The notes under the pieces were generated by a model that saw nothing but the letters and a program-made list of their open reading frames with translations, was not told the origin of the DNA and made no database searches. This document shows, piece by piece, positions 11,838 to 22,947 of a stretch of 64,000 nucleotides of DNA (position 1 is the stretch's first letter; every line of letters starts with the position of its first letter). This DNA comes from Dacryopinax spathularia. Lineage: Eukaryota > Basidiomycota > Dacrymycetes > Dacrymycetales > Dacrymycetaceae. The position numbers and the translations under genes were made by a program. The DNA lies in contig JBBPFI010000008.1 of assembly GCA_037974965.1 (NCBI GenBank), positions 124,001-188,000 of the forward strand. The letters are read 5' to 3'.

Positions 11838-13110
11838 TCACGATTTGTTGCGCTGTGGCCCGCCTCCAGCCCTTTTCATGCTACTGGCTTTATCCCGGCC
11901 AGCCGTATAGCCGCTGCCCCTTTCTAGGCCAATAGGAGGGGGCGGTAGACTCGGCCCGGCACCAGGTGAGTTCTCCCGTCTCGGCGAGGGCGCAGCGGAG
12001 GAAGAGCCGTCGTCCGGATGATGAGCAAGACCCCACGCCCGACTCTTCTCCAATATCCGTACAGCCGCCTGTCGGTCCACCTGAAGGTCTTCTTGAATTA
12101 GCAGTAAAGCTGCCTCTGGTACCATCACAAACGAAATAAAATCAGCAGGCGACGCAGTAGACGTCTCCGGAGGGTAAATCTCGCCGAAAATCTCGAGCAG
12201 GGCATCAGTAATGCGGATCGTTCCTCGCTCGCCATAACTGAGTTCGCATGAGTGATCTGGCAAATGAAATTGCCAGTTTTAGGGGTGCGCACTAGCCAGG
12301 TTGACCCAAGATGAAGGACTCATGTTGACCTCGGAGCCCGGCAGCTTTCCGTGATCCCATCTCCTCGTAGACTTTCATCAGACTTTGGTAGAAAACTGAC
12401 ATTTCGGGATTCTCGATACGGTATTCTAGCGCAGGTTTGAGGGCGGATAATCGAGCCGGAATCTGGGCGAAGTCGATGGCTTCCGGCCATTCAGGAGGTC
12501 CTCCTTCGGCTGCTTCGGCCTCTTTGCGATGTGTATAGCATATAGGCATGGTTACGCTAGCATCCGCTTCGAGCCCATGGGGATTTGTGTAGCGCTTGGA
12601 TGCCCAGGAGTGCGATAGAGCGGCGGCATACATTTGACCCAATCGATCAGAAAGCGGTCTGTGTAGAGGTTCATCGCAGAAGGGGCAGATCTCCAGAGAA
12701 TCCCATATATTGGCTTGTCCTTTCGAAGGCTCTCGAGGCGTCGGGGCCGGGAGACGTCCAGAGGCTGACCGAGAGGGGCTGGGAACAGGCGAGGCAATGG
12801 GGCTGGACAATGCTCGTTCGGGGGGTACTACCGAGCTTCGACCAGCAGTCGAGGTGACGTTCTTCGGCCCATGCGCCAGTGTACGGCTACCCGCCCCATA
12901 CCGTTCCTTCGCAGCTTCCGTACGCCGTATCTCAGAGCGGGCTTCATAACGAGTTCCGGGGACGGGGACGTCGGGAGATGACTTCACTAGTTGGAACCAC
13001 GGGGCTCGATACTGCCCCTCAGCTGCCCGAGCTTCATCTTCCCATGGTCGAATGTCGGCAGCTGGAGGTGGATGGGGCCACCACGAGGAGACGAGACGAT
13101 GGAACTCCAT
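11838..13110 (-). CDS. Rtc4-like domain protein
   Basis: Two exons. The first starts MEFHRLVSSWWPH at 13110 and ends near 12294. The second runs to the stop at 11838. The N-terminal third is disordered and Pro/Ser-rich. The rest resembles the Rtc4-like domain, named after the yeast restriction-of-telomere-capping protein 4. Features seen are ICPFCDEPL (a CxxC start), a later ICYTHRKEAE, EWPEAIDF, and in exon 2 FISFVMVPEAALLLIQED. Frame continuity across the junction needs LGQP joined to DHSCELSYGERG; this fits a donor beginning GCTAGT with acceptor TTTGCCAG, so it may be a GC-AG intron. The molecular role of such domains in basidiomycetes is not settled. The C-terminal tail is disordered. Confidence 0.6.
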
Positions 13111-14760
13111 CGCTGAAGAAAGAGCGAGAGGTTACCAGTCCGCCACCTCGACCAGAAATAGCTGGCTTCAAGTTGGGAGATGTCGAGTCGAGCAGCTTCT
13201 GACGCGTAACGTATTGCCCTTGATAATGCAGCCAGACTCAGGTGGTAGACTAAAGCGTCGGAGTATGAGCAAACCGGCACAACAGATGTTGGGGCACGAT
13301 AGTGCCAACGTAAAGAGGCAGATAAGCAGAGACGCTAAGCGGCGCAGCAAGGGATGTCGTTGGATGAAGCGATCGGGACAGCGTCCTGATGCACATTAAC
13401 GGAAGCGGTTAGTGACCGTCAAATCCTAAACTACGATATCATCGAAAACAGATGGTCGGTCACACCACAAGATGCAGTCCTTAGGGGCGAACACGGTACG
13501 TCAAGGGCAAAGAAGAGCTTCAGACGATGCGGTTCCAAATGCTCGGCAGTTCCGCAATGTGGAGTAAGACCTAGTGCCGCCTGTGGTCGTAGTATGTTCA
13601 GCCCCGCCTCTTGCTCCTCGGCCCGACCCACTGCTCTTCGACCCTGCCCGCCCTTCCTTATTCCTGCTGCTCATCCTTACTGCTCCTGCTCGGTTCATCC
13701 CCGTACTCTCTCGCCAATCGACACTCCCATCCTTCGACCTCTCCTTCCTACCCGCACCGTCATCCTCGCTCATCCAGAAGGCCACCCAAGATTCCGCTCC
13801 ACGCTCCCATTGTCCGGCCGCCCAGAACTTGCCTCTTCGCCCCACTTCTCTTCTTCCCCTTGCACCTCGTTCCGTCTTAGACTGGAGGAGACATGAATTA
13901 AGACGGGAGGGAAGAAGATCAATCGGGAGGAGGGGAGGAGCCAGTCTTTGTCGCTAAGCGGAGAAGCAGTATTAATATGTGTGTCAAGCCGGTTTGTTAT
14001 GGATGAATTTACTTACGCATGGTGTCTGGACGAGTATGTGGCTTAGATCGGCTGAGCTGATTGACTGGTAAGAAGATGTGTGGGGCCGATTTGGAAGACG
14101 AGGCCTGCTTGCCATGATCCCAGCGCAACTTGAAAGTGGTTGCGCAGCCGTCCTTCATACGCTAGTCCAGCCCCATGCACATAGAATAGGCTGAAGTGTG
14201 TCAGCAAGGTCAGATAAAACCAAGACGATGTGACGAAGCTGAGGGGTAGGTACGCGGAGGGACAAAACTGAAAAGCAAAGGCGAAGGACGACGACAACCA
14301 GGGCTGGCGGCGGCGGCGGCGGCTTCGAGGCACAAGGGGTGGTGTTCTGCAGCCGTAAGCGGGGCTGGAGCAATGGTTCAGGGTCAGGGAATGCCAAACT
14401 CTCACTCCTGCCTGAGCTGTGCATGTTGGTCGAGGGTGGGAAGCTGGTTGACTTGAGGCTGTCCCAAAATGCATGCTAGCACGCGTGCGTTTTGTTGGAG
14501 ATGATGGGTATGTGATTGGGACATACGTACTAAGATGTACTGGGGTAACATAGAGATATAACGGAGGTGCCTACCGTGTAATATGTCCCAAGCCCTCACT
14601 GTCAAGATACCGAGAAACAACGAGAATAGGAAGCCGAGAGCAGTCACCCTAGAGAGTAAGTATGGAACCTGAAAGCTAGGACCGCGGCAGGCAATGCACA
14701 TGGTTGCCTCCTCGCGACGACAGGGATCGTTAGTCTAGCCGTGAGGGCATGCATCATGTT
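13111..14760. other. Intergenic; possible short membrane exon
   Basis: Long ORFs on both strands near 13500-13960 are pyrimidine/purine-biased low-complexity sequence and are not supported. A minus-strand ORF at 14402-14701 begins MCIACRGPSFQVPYLLSRV and contains one hydrophobic segment, LGFLFSLFLGIL. It could be an exon or remnant of a membrane protein, but I cannot join it to other exons. A short GGC/GGCGGC run lies near 14305-14325. Nothing else was recognised. Confidence 0.35.
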
Positions 14761-16010
14761 AGTGTCAGTGGTCGAGGTTGGGCAGTAGTCGGGCTGGACG
14801 GGCTGGTCGAGATTGGCACGCTTGGCGGAGCTTAGCCTACTCGCAGACACAAGGAGACGCCGCCCGTGTAAATGAGCCGGTCCAGTGGGCAAGCCAGTCC
14901 AGGTTGATAACATGTCTAGAGTCAGTAACTGGTCGTAGATACAAGGCCCGTCGAAGTGAGAGTGCGACTGGGGTGGGATAGCTGATAGGCTGAGACGCTG
15001 GCACAGATGGACATGCTGGTTGATGCGGGTATGCTGGTCCAGGAACAGGCGTTGGCGAGATTAGGGTTGTGGTCAGTATCGTACACCGGTATGGGCAGGG
15101 TCGGTCGAGGATTAAAGGCCGGTCGAAGTGAGATAGGCGTGGGAGTACGTTGCTGATGGGATTGATATGCTAGTACAGGTAGATATGCTGGTCGAGGTGA
15201 ATATGCCGGTCGAGGGACATGCGTTGACGACATTGGGATGGGAGTCGAGATCGAATGCTGGTACCGTAGGGCCGGTCGGAGTAGGAAATCTGGGCGAGGA
15301 AAAGAGGTTGGTCGAAGGAAGAAAGCTGGTCGAGGATATAAGGACAGGCGCGGGGGTGGGATCTCGAGCCTGTATGATGGGACGTGCACGTAAGCCACGG
15401 CGGACAAGGCGGTCGAAGTCAGGACATTGGTGAAGATGGCAAGCCGGTCGAAGGAAGTAAGCTGGTCGAGGATGGAAGGCCAGTCGAAGTGAGAAAGGCG
15501 ATGAGGATAGAAGGCTGAAGATCGAAGACAGTCGAGGGGAGAGAGCTGGTCGAGGGGAGAAGGCCGGTCGAAGTAAAGCCGGTCGAGGATTGAAGGCCGG
15601 TCGAAGTGAAGGCAGGCGCCGGGGTGGGATCTCACTATATGCTGGGACAGATAGATATGCGATGGGAGACAAGGCGGTCGAAGTCAGGACACTGGTCGAA
15701 GATGGCAAGCCGGTCGAAGTAAGGATGCTGGTCGAGGATGGAAGGCCAGTCGAAGCGAGAAAGGCGATGAGGATAGAAGGCTGAAGATCGAAGACAGTCG
15801 AGGGGAGAGAGCTGGTCGAGGGGAGAAGGCCGGTCGAAGTAAAGCCGGTCGAGGATTGAAGGCCGGTCGAAGTGAAGGCAGGCGCCGGGGTGGGATCTCA
15901 CTATATGCTGGGACAGATAGATATGCGATGGGAGACAAGGCGGTCGAAGTCAGGACACTGGTCGAAGATGGCAAGCCGGTCGAAGGAAGAAAGCTGGTCG
16001 AGGAGGACCC
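14760..16010 (-). repeat. TCGACC minisatellite, block B
   Basis: On the minus strand this reads as copies of TTCGACCGGC and CTCGACCAGC set in a larger tandem unit of 266-267 bp. Each large unit carries GGGATCTCACTATATGCTGG on the plus strand; two near-identical units end near 15635 and 15901. The part from about 15035 to 15960 is nearly identical, in opposite orientation, to 36040-36968. The left part (14760-15030) is more degenerate. Confidence 0.85.
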
Positions 16011-16148
16011 TGAAGTTATCATTGCACCGCGAGCCACCGCGTACGCTTCAATCCCCTTCTGCCTTCGTTGACTTCGCTCCGCATTGATCGCCTGCGTAAC
16101 CACTGATAAGTTGCCGCACATTGTCATTTGCGGCTGTTGAGGGTACCA

Positions 16149-16322
16149 ATGTCGAGCCGAGGAAAGACCTCAGGGGCATTGAAGAAGGAGAAACGCGAGA
16201 AGACGGCTGCTGAACGGATCGCGACACTCTACAAATCCATTGTTGCTCAGCTTGACGGAGGCCATTTTCAGAACGCTCTAAAGAATTGCGATCGTAGTGC
16301 GTGCGATGTAACTGCATAATCC
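16149..16322 (+). pseudogene. SRP72 N-terminal fragment cut by satellite
   Basis: The ORF from 16149 begins MSSRGKTSGALKKEKREK and continues TAAERIATLYKSIVAQLDGG, then HFQNALKNCDR. This matches the start of SRP72, the signal-recognition-particle subunit whose first TPR-like helices have the form of a short-range helix pair ending in ALKxCDK. A possible donor GTAGTGCG follows NCDR, but within about 40 bp the sequence becomes the 76-bp satellite, so the remaining several hundred residues are absent. The upstream minisatellite ends about 140 bp before the start codon. The fragment is therefore sandwiched between two repeat families. Identification rests on a short match and is moderate. Confidence 0.5.
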
Positions 16323-16329
16323 AAAACGC

Positions 16330-17470
16330 TGCCGAGCAAGGTGGGATGTGCGGAGCCGAGTGGGATAGCACGGGCGTCCTGGGATTACTGCTGCAGCACG
16401 CGATAAATCGAGCAAGGCGGGATGTGCCGAGCCGAGTGGGATAACGCCTACTTGATGGGATTACTGATGCAGAACAAGATAAGTCGAGCAAGGTGGGATG
16501 TGCCGAGCCGAGTGGGATAGCACGGGCGTCATGGGATTACTGCTGCAGCACGCGATAAGTCGAGCAAGGTGGGATGTGCGGAGCCGAGTGGGATAGCACG
16601 GGCGTCCTGGGATTACTGCTGCAGCACGCGATAAATCGAGCAAGGTGGGATGTGCGGAGCCGAGTGGGATAGCACGGGCGTCCTGGGATTACTGCTGCAG
16701 CACGCGATAAATCGAGCAAGGCGGGATGTGCCGAGCCGAGTGGGATAACGCCTACTTGATGGGATTACTGATGCAGAACAAGATAAGTCGAGCAAGGTGG
16801 GATGTGCGGAGCCGAGTGGGATAGCACGGGCGTCATGGGATTACTGCTGCAGCACGCGATAAGTCGAGCAAGGTGGGATGTGCCGAGCCGAGTGGGATAG
16901 CACGGGCGTCATGGGATTACTGCTGCAGCACGCGATAAGTCGAGCAAGGTGGGATGTGCCGAGCCGAGTGGGATAACGCCTACTTGATGGGATTACTGAT
17001 GCAGAACAAGATAAGTCGAGCAAGGTGGGATGTGCCGAGCCGAGTGGGATAGCACGGGCCCGATGGGATTACTGGTGCAGAACGGGATAAGTGGAGGAAG
17101 GTCGGATGTGCCGAGCCAAGCGGGATGTGCCGAGCAGAGGAGCATAACACGGGCCTGAGGGGATTGCTGGAGGAGAACAGGTAAGGCGAGGAAGCTGGGA
17201 TGTCCTGAGCGGAGTAGGATAATACGCGCCTGATGGATACCTGGACCAGGAGGGATAAGTGCAGCCGTTCAAGATGTGTCCAGCACTGGAGGAAGACACG
17301 GACTTAAACGGGATGCCCCGGGCGGAACAGGATAAGTCAAGGCGTGCGGGTTGCACGCAGCGGTGCGGGAAGGATGAGGAGAGGGGTACCATTCCTTATG
17401 CATGGGCGGCGTGATGGCGTGATGGATAACTGATGCAGAAGGGCATAACTTAAGCCGAGCAAGATGTGGC
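16330..17470 (-). repeat. 76-bp satellite array 2
   Basis: About 15 units of the same family as array 1 but in reverse orientation (plus-strand reading GTCGAGCAAGGTGGGATGTG). From 16330 to about 17090 units are nearly identical and again mix the two types seen in array 1. From 17090 to 17470 they diverge. Shifted ORFs starting every 76 bp on the minus strand confirm the unit length. Confidence 0.9.
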
Positions 17471-18060
17471 CAGCAATGTAGCAAAACACGTACTTGACGT
17501 GATGCCTGGGGTGAAACGGGATAAGTCAAGCGGTGCGGGTGGTGCGCAGCGGTGCCGGAAGGACAAAGGAGGGGGACGTTCGCTCCTGCAGGCCGGCGTG
17601 GGACAGGGCGAACACGGCCGTGGGGAAGGGGTACAAGTAGGCGGGGATGTACCGAGCCCATGTGCATCCGTAAGGAGGGTGGCCCATTCGAGCAATGTCG
17701 GAGACATCGCGCTGGGCGGAGGGTGCCGAGTTCAGCGTAAGACGTAGAATGGGGACGTGTCGACCAGCCTGGCCAACCTTCAGTAGTGAAAGACAAGTCC
17801 ATGCATTCGCTGCAGCAAGGGAGGTTCTGCGACATACCGTACGACGAGAAGCCACGGCCATGACGGTGCAGACGGGGCTTGGCCAAGAGCAGAGGATTCG
17901 TGGCCGCAGACGGCCGCCACATGCCAGGTAGATGTCGAGCAGAGAATATACGACGGCCTCATGTGGATCCAATAGCCGCACGTTATAGGCCTGACGGCGT
18001 AGGATCGTCGGACCTGGGGAGGTACGCGACGGCCCCACAAGACTTGGAAACCTACTATCG
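17471..18060. other. Diverged repeat edge and unknown sequence
   Basis: The left part (to about 17560) still shows drifting 76-bp-like words such as GGGATAAGTCAAGC. From about 17560 to 18060 no family is evident. ORFs here are rich in Arg, Pro and Cys and look like chance. The TCGACC block C begins near 18061. Confidence 0.4.
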
Positions 18061-18665
18061 CGCTGAGTGTCCGCGGTCGAAGGAAGAAGGCCGGTAGAAG
18101 GAAGAAAGCCGGTCGAGGATTGAAGGCCAGTCGAAGTGAGGGCAGGCGCCGGGGTGGGATCTCAAGCTATGTGCTGGAGCAGGCAGATAAGCGATGGGAT
18201 ACAAGGCGGTCGAAGTCAGGACGCTGGTCGAAGATGGCAAGCCGGTCGAAGTCAGAGCGCTGGTCGAAGATGGCAAGCCGGTCGAAGTAAGGATGTTGGT
18301 CGAGGATGGAAGGCCAGTCGAAGCGAGAAAGGCGATGAGGATAGAAGGCTGAAGATCGAAGACAGTCGAGGGGAGAGAGCTGGTCGAGGGGAGAAGGCCG
18401 GTCGAAGTAAAGCCGGTCGAGGATTGAAGGCCGGTCGAAGTGAAGGCAGGCGCCGGGGTGGGATCTCACTATATGCTGGGACAGATAGATATGCGATGGG
18501 AGACAAGGCGGTCGAAGTCAGGACACTGGTCGAAGATGGCAAGCCGGTCGAAGTAAGGATGCTGGTCGAGGATGGAAGGCCAGTCGAAGTGAGAAAAGCG
18601 ATGAGGATAGAAGGCTGAAGATCGAAGACAGTCGAGTGGAGAGAGCTGGTCGAGGGGAGAAGACC
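18061..18665 (-). repeat. TCGACC minisatellite, block C
   Basis: Same family and orientation as block B. It includes about two of the 266-bp units with GGGATCTCACTATATGCTGG at 18459-18480 and a variant with GGGATCTCAAGCTATG near 18155. The similarity stops near 18665, where the plus strand changes to unique sequence. Confidence 0.85.
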
Positions 18666-18837
18666 GCGCGCTATGGGCTCCAGCAGATCGATAAGAGAGG
18701 AGAAGGTGGATGTCAACGGCAGCATCGCCATAGCGCCGGCGAAGTCGGTGGCCCTATGATTGTCAATGTGACAGGTAGTCGTTTATGGGGCGTAGGCGTG
18801 GGAATCTGCCGCCGTCAGTAAAATACCTCCGGAATGT

Positions 18838-19088
18838 AGCGCCCTACATAGCGTATATAGGGGTCCTTGCCTTCATAGCATCGTCCCCGACTCGATCGCT
18901 CTATATAGTCATATATTATTTTCATTTCAGTCTCTTTTGACAGTCCCTCTAGGTTGTAGCCAATGATCTGAGTGTTGTCCTTGGAGAAAATTGCCTTTGA
19001 CGTTATCGAGCGGGGCAACACAGACACTTTCACCTTCTTCCATAGTGGTCCATAGCATTCATAGGGACCCCTAGAGTAGCACTTCTAT
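18838..19088. mobile_element. Possible small inverted-repeat element (MITE-like)
   Basis: An AT-richer patch of about 250 bp next to block C. Its ends form an imperfect inverted repeat. The left end has ATAGGGGTCC followed by TTCATAGCAT (about 18857-18884); the right end, read on the other strand, has CTAGGGGTCCC followed by ATGCTATGG (about 19045-19075). It contains a 72-aa minus-strand ORF of unknown worth. Superfamily and target duplication could not be fixed. This may be a non-autonomous DNA element or chance. Confidence 0.3.
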
Positions 19089-19307
19089 CATAGCAGATGC
19101 GCTTTTACCATTACGGGTGTACATTATACAGTATGTCTGGTTACGATACAACTGCAAGCTCCTTAGTAATCTCTGCTCGAGAGCAGAAATGCAGGGTCAT
19201 GTCGCAGGACGAGACAGCAGGGTGGGGATATGTACACGGTGATCGCCATCTCCGTCCAGCCGATACTCCCGCACAATGAGTCAAATACGCTTCCTGCTGC
19301 GCGCGGG

Positions 19308-22300
19308 TTAATCGAATTCCATTCCATCGCTCGTTTCATCGCTTGTCCAAACCCTCTGTCTTGCAGCTGCCTTCTCGTTCTTAGACAAGGGCCGCGGGCC
19401 AACCCAACCGTGTATCGACCAAAGCCATTCGTACAACTGCGCATGGGTGGGGATTCGGCCGCCTTGCCAACAATCAGGCGGCTGGAACCATACCTCTCGG
19501 GGAACTATCAGATTGGTCAGCACATTATTCCGTTTCCGTTGAGCGGCGCACTATTTCTGAGCTCAGGGGTGCAATACTGGCAAAAGCGCCCTCTGTCCGT
19601 GCAGGAGAGACACTTGGCGAATGGAACAGCCACACAAATCTCGTGGAGCCGGTAGCGGGGTATCTCCTCCAACTGGTCCTCTTGGGGTGGATTTCTCCTG
19701 ACCTTGAACCCTTTGCGGACTTCTGGCTTGGGTTTAAGCTGCTTCTTGACCCCTTTGCGCTTCTCTCGGCGGGGTTCATCATCGTAAGGGTGCGACGATG
19801 CTTGACATTCCCGACACCGGTACGGACCATGAGCGAACTACAAGCAGTTTAGCATCCTGTTCATAATCGAATCAAGGTCTCGCACGATGACGGTGCATTC
19901 TCCCGGTCTGGCCGACGCCACGCATCCCATTTCCCTGATGAGGGCGGCGGTCACCTCGGTCCAAGGGACGCTCACAGGATCGAACTCGTGTTGCCCGACA
20001 GTGCTCGCACTAGCCTTGTAGTAGGGAATAGAGGAAGTAGCCGTAGCCGACTTCAATGCAATCCAGATGGGCGCTGCGAACGAGGTGTTATTCCCCTGGT
20101 AGTACCATTTCAACCTGCGGCGCAAAGGATCCTGCTTTACGGTAGGGTGGTTGACTGTTCGGTGGGAGCTTGACGGTACTACATGATGCTCGGCGGATGG
20201 GGCGATATCCAGCTCTTCATCCATCAGAGTAGGACTTTGTGGCGCTTCACCCTCCTCGCTGGCTGATCTCGACAGTGCAGCGCACGCAGGCGAGGCTGGT
20301 ACCGCCTTAGGGCGCTTGCCTTCGGCTGATGGTTCTGCGCTGCCCACGGATAGTATAGACATTTCGTGCCCATCCGGGTCGTCGACAGATTGATCCGGTT
20401 GCTCAGCATGCGATGCAAACGCAGTACTGGTAGCCACCGCCGTATCGCGCACTTCCGCGTCGGCGCTCAGGTACAATGGGTCTGTCGGTAGCTCCTCGTC
20501 CAATGCAGAACCCATGTCTGTCTTGGAGTCAAGTCCAACGTCCCTTCTCATGTCCCCTCCTTCCGCCCATCTCGCGTGCGTGTCGTCCGGCGAGTTAGAA
20601 CCAGCCTCCCACTGCGACCGGGGAATGTCGCCAGCCGCAGTTCCATGCATGGCGGAGGTCTCTCGTGGTATTGCCGACGCCATTGGCCCGGGAATACCGT
20701 CGACTGGGCTACCGCTCGGAGATAGGCGAGGCGAGATGGCTTGGTCGAATTCATAAGCGTGAATAGTAGGCTCTCCGAATCGCACAGTCCGCTGTCGAGT
20801 GGACTCTGGTAAATCCGCGTCTCGGGCGCATTCGACCCGTGCCTCAGCCAGTTCATGCGACCGCCCCACGTGTTTGCGAGCATCTTCGTCCTGCATCTCC
20901 ACAGTATACTCGTAGGCCGAGGCACACTCGTTTCGCACGTATTCGGGAATGTTGCGTACGTCAACGAAACCGGTCATGGGATCCTTGTACTCCTTCGCAG
21001 AGTTGATGTATGCACGATGCAACATCTTCTGTACCACCCGATGTCCTTTGAATTTCGCATATTCCTGCTCGTAGTACGTTCCATAGAATATGCCCTGATG
21101 CGTTTGTCATGCCCGGGCAGGTGGCGCGGGAAGTAGCACATACCACCTTCTCAATGACAGCCGTCGTCCATGCTTCGACGGTAAGTTGCCGGCTCTGCTG
21201 CGTGGCGAGATTGTATAAGCGTGTTCCCCAGAGTTTCACCGCAACTTCAACCATCATTTGCTTTTCCAGACCTAAGATAGGTTTGCATCGGTCCATATAT
21301 GCGCGTGATACTTGGCGGCGAGGCAGCAGGTTTCTTGGAATCGGGATAGACAGCGTCGGAGAGCCAGGGGGGAGATTACACAGTAGGGCGCGCAGGTTGG
21401 TTATCACCTTGATGATAACTTTGACCAGCGTGCTCGGGGGCTCCAGTCCAACGATGCGATAATGAAGCAAGTATGCCGTCTAATATAAACTAGTCAGCTC
21501 TGAAAAGAAAGGTGGCACAGAGCGCGCTCACAATGCTGTCAGTCGCGTAGTAAAGGTACAATTCGATCGACTTGATGCTGTACCGGCTCAGGTCCCAAGT
21601 TGGATCTTCCCATTGTGCCTTCATGAATCGAGAGCCCATTTGGGAGTCTAGCAGGGCTTTGCACTTTTCAGACTGTCGAGCGAAGCACTCGCTGTGGTCG
21701 TATTCCCACCATCTTCCGTCCGCAGGTGGCTCTCGTAGATTACTCGGAAGCTGCACGTACAGCAATGGTTTTTCTCCCAAAGCGTAGGCTTGGAAGACGC
21801 GCGGAAACTGGTTGTCATTGAGCATCGTATCGGTCCAGTCGATATCGAGCATCGCACAGGCCTCCGCAGTGTACTTGACATGCTGTACAAGCAAAATCTG
21901 CATCCAGGCGGGCCACACTCCGAGCTTGAGGCAATGCGCGGTAGTCATGACTTGTTTCTGAGGACTGTCAAAGCTGGAGCCGGGTTTCATAGGTAGCGAC
22001 TTGCTTACCCATAGCAAGGACGCCATCTGTATCCACCTGGCAACTACGTCTTTCGAACAAGTGCCTTGCTTATTGGCTACAACGGGAGCATGTCCCAGCT
22101 CTCCAAGAACGCCAGTGGCGAGTTGACCGAAGAGGATGCGGAGGACGTCAGACCAAGGCAACCGCGCTTGCTCCGTTCGATCCTGTTCTGTGGCCCAGAG
22201 ATTGAGGCGTCCATCATCGTCCACAAAGCCTTCAGGTCTAGGATGCCGTACGAGCTTGGAGACATCGACGAACCGGGTATAGCTGAAGTACAGGTCGGGC

Positions 22301-22814
22301 AAAGTGACGATATCCAGGAGAGTCTGGCATTCTTCTCGTTCATCCGGGTCTGTGCCCTGCCAGATGCTGTCTATGCTGTGTATCAGCCGGTACATCGCAT
22401 CTTTGAGACCATCCGGATGTCGATTGGATAGACCCATATAATAGTAGAAGCGAGAGTAGATGGACTGAAAGGCGGGTAAGGTTCTTTCGTGGTTCTCTAC
22501 TTGAAACCTACCAATCTCTTGCTCATTCGCTTCAAGGCTGTGATCCGCACAGTGCCACCAGCCCGCGTATTTTCCTTGTCTTTCCAGAAGACGGATAGAA
22601 CGTGCAAGCTCTCTCGAACGAAGATCCCCAAATGCTCCATCACCAGCTCTCGCGCACCGGCCCCGTTCATGTCCGGGGACGGTTCATCACTGACTCTAAC
22701 GAGAATGTCCGGCGTCTCATACAGTTCCGAAGAAGTCTGGGTCGTCTCAGGCCGGAGCATTGTTTGTAGGAAGGATGAGACTAGCAAGGAGCTCAGAAGG
22801 TATATGCGTAACAC
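19308..22814 (-). CDS. Large unknown multi-exon protein with Cys-rich tail
   Basis: Not recognised, but a convincing gene of about 1,050 residues. Exon 1 (from 22814, or the inner ATG near 22760) ends at a GTAGGTTTC donor; the next exon continues SIYSRFYYYMGLSNRHPDGL. Further introns are GTGAGCGC to ATATTAG (about 21480-21536), GTATGTGC to CATCAG (about 21085-21135), GTGCGAGA to CTTGTAG (about 19848-19895) and GTGCGCCG to CTGATAG (about 19507-19555). The protein has a long helical N-terminal half, an acidic disordered region (19,990-20,850), then a tail with YRCRECQASSHPYDD, AKCLSCTDRGRFCQYCTP and a last exon ending at 19308. The paired cysteines suggest a metal-binding module. It is divergent from the PIF1 gene, with only about 130 bp between starts. 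Confidence 0.65.
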
Positions 22815-22947
22815 GCGTAACTTCGGAAGGCGGTCGCGAGATTCGGAAGCTGAAATGGGCGCTTACTCTGCGCGGTCGCCGGTCGCGTCGCTCTGCTTCA
22901 CCACATAGCATCACCCTCATTCCGCTCTAACATCATCCATCGTCGTA

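Noticed and set aside
14922-15635. 237-aa minus-strand ORF, with an identical relative at 36366-36998
   Set aside because: Made of RPAF/FDRPS-type residues from TCGACC repeats. The identity reflects the duplicated repeat, not a conserved protein.
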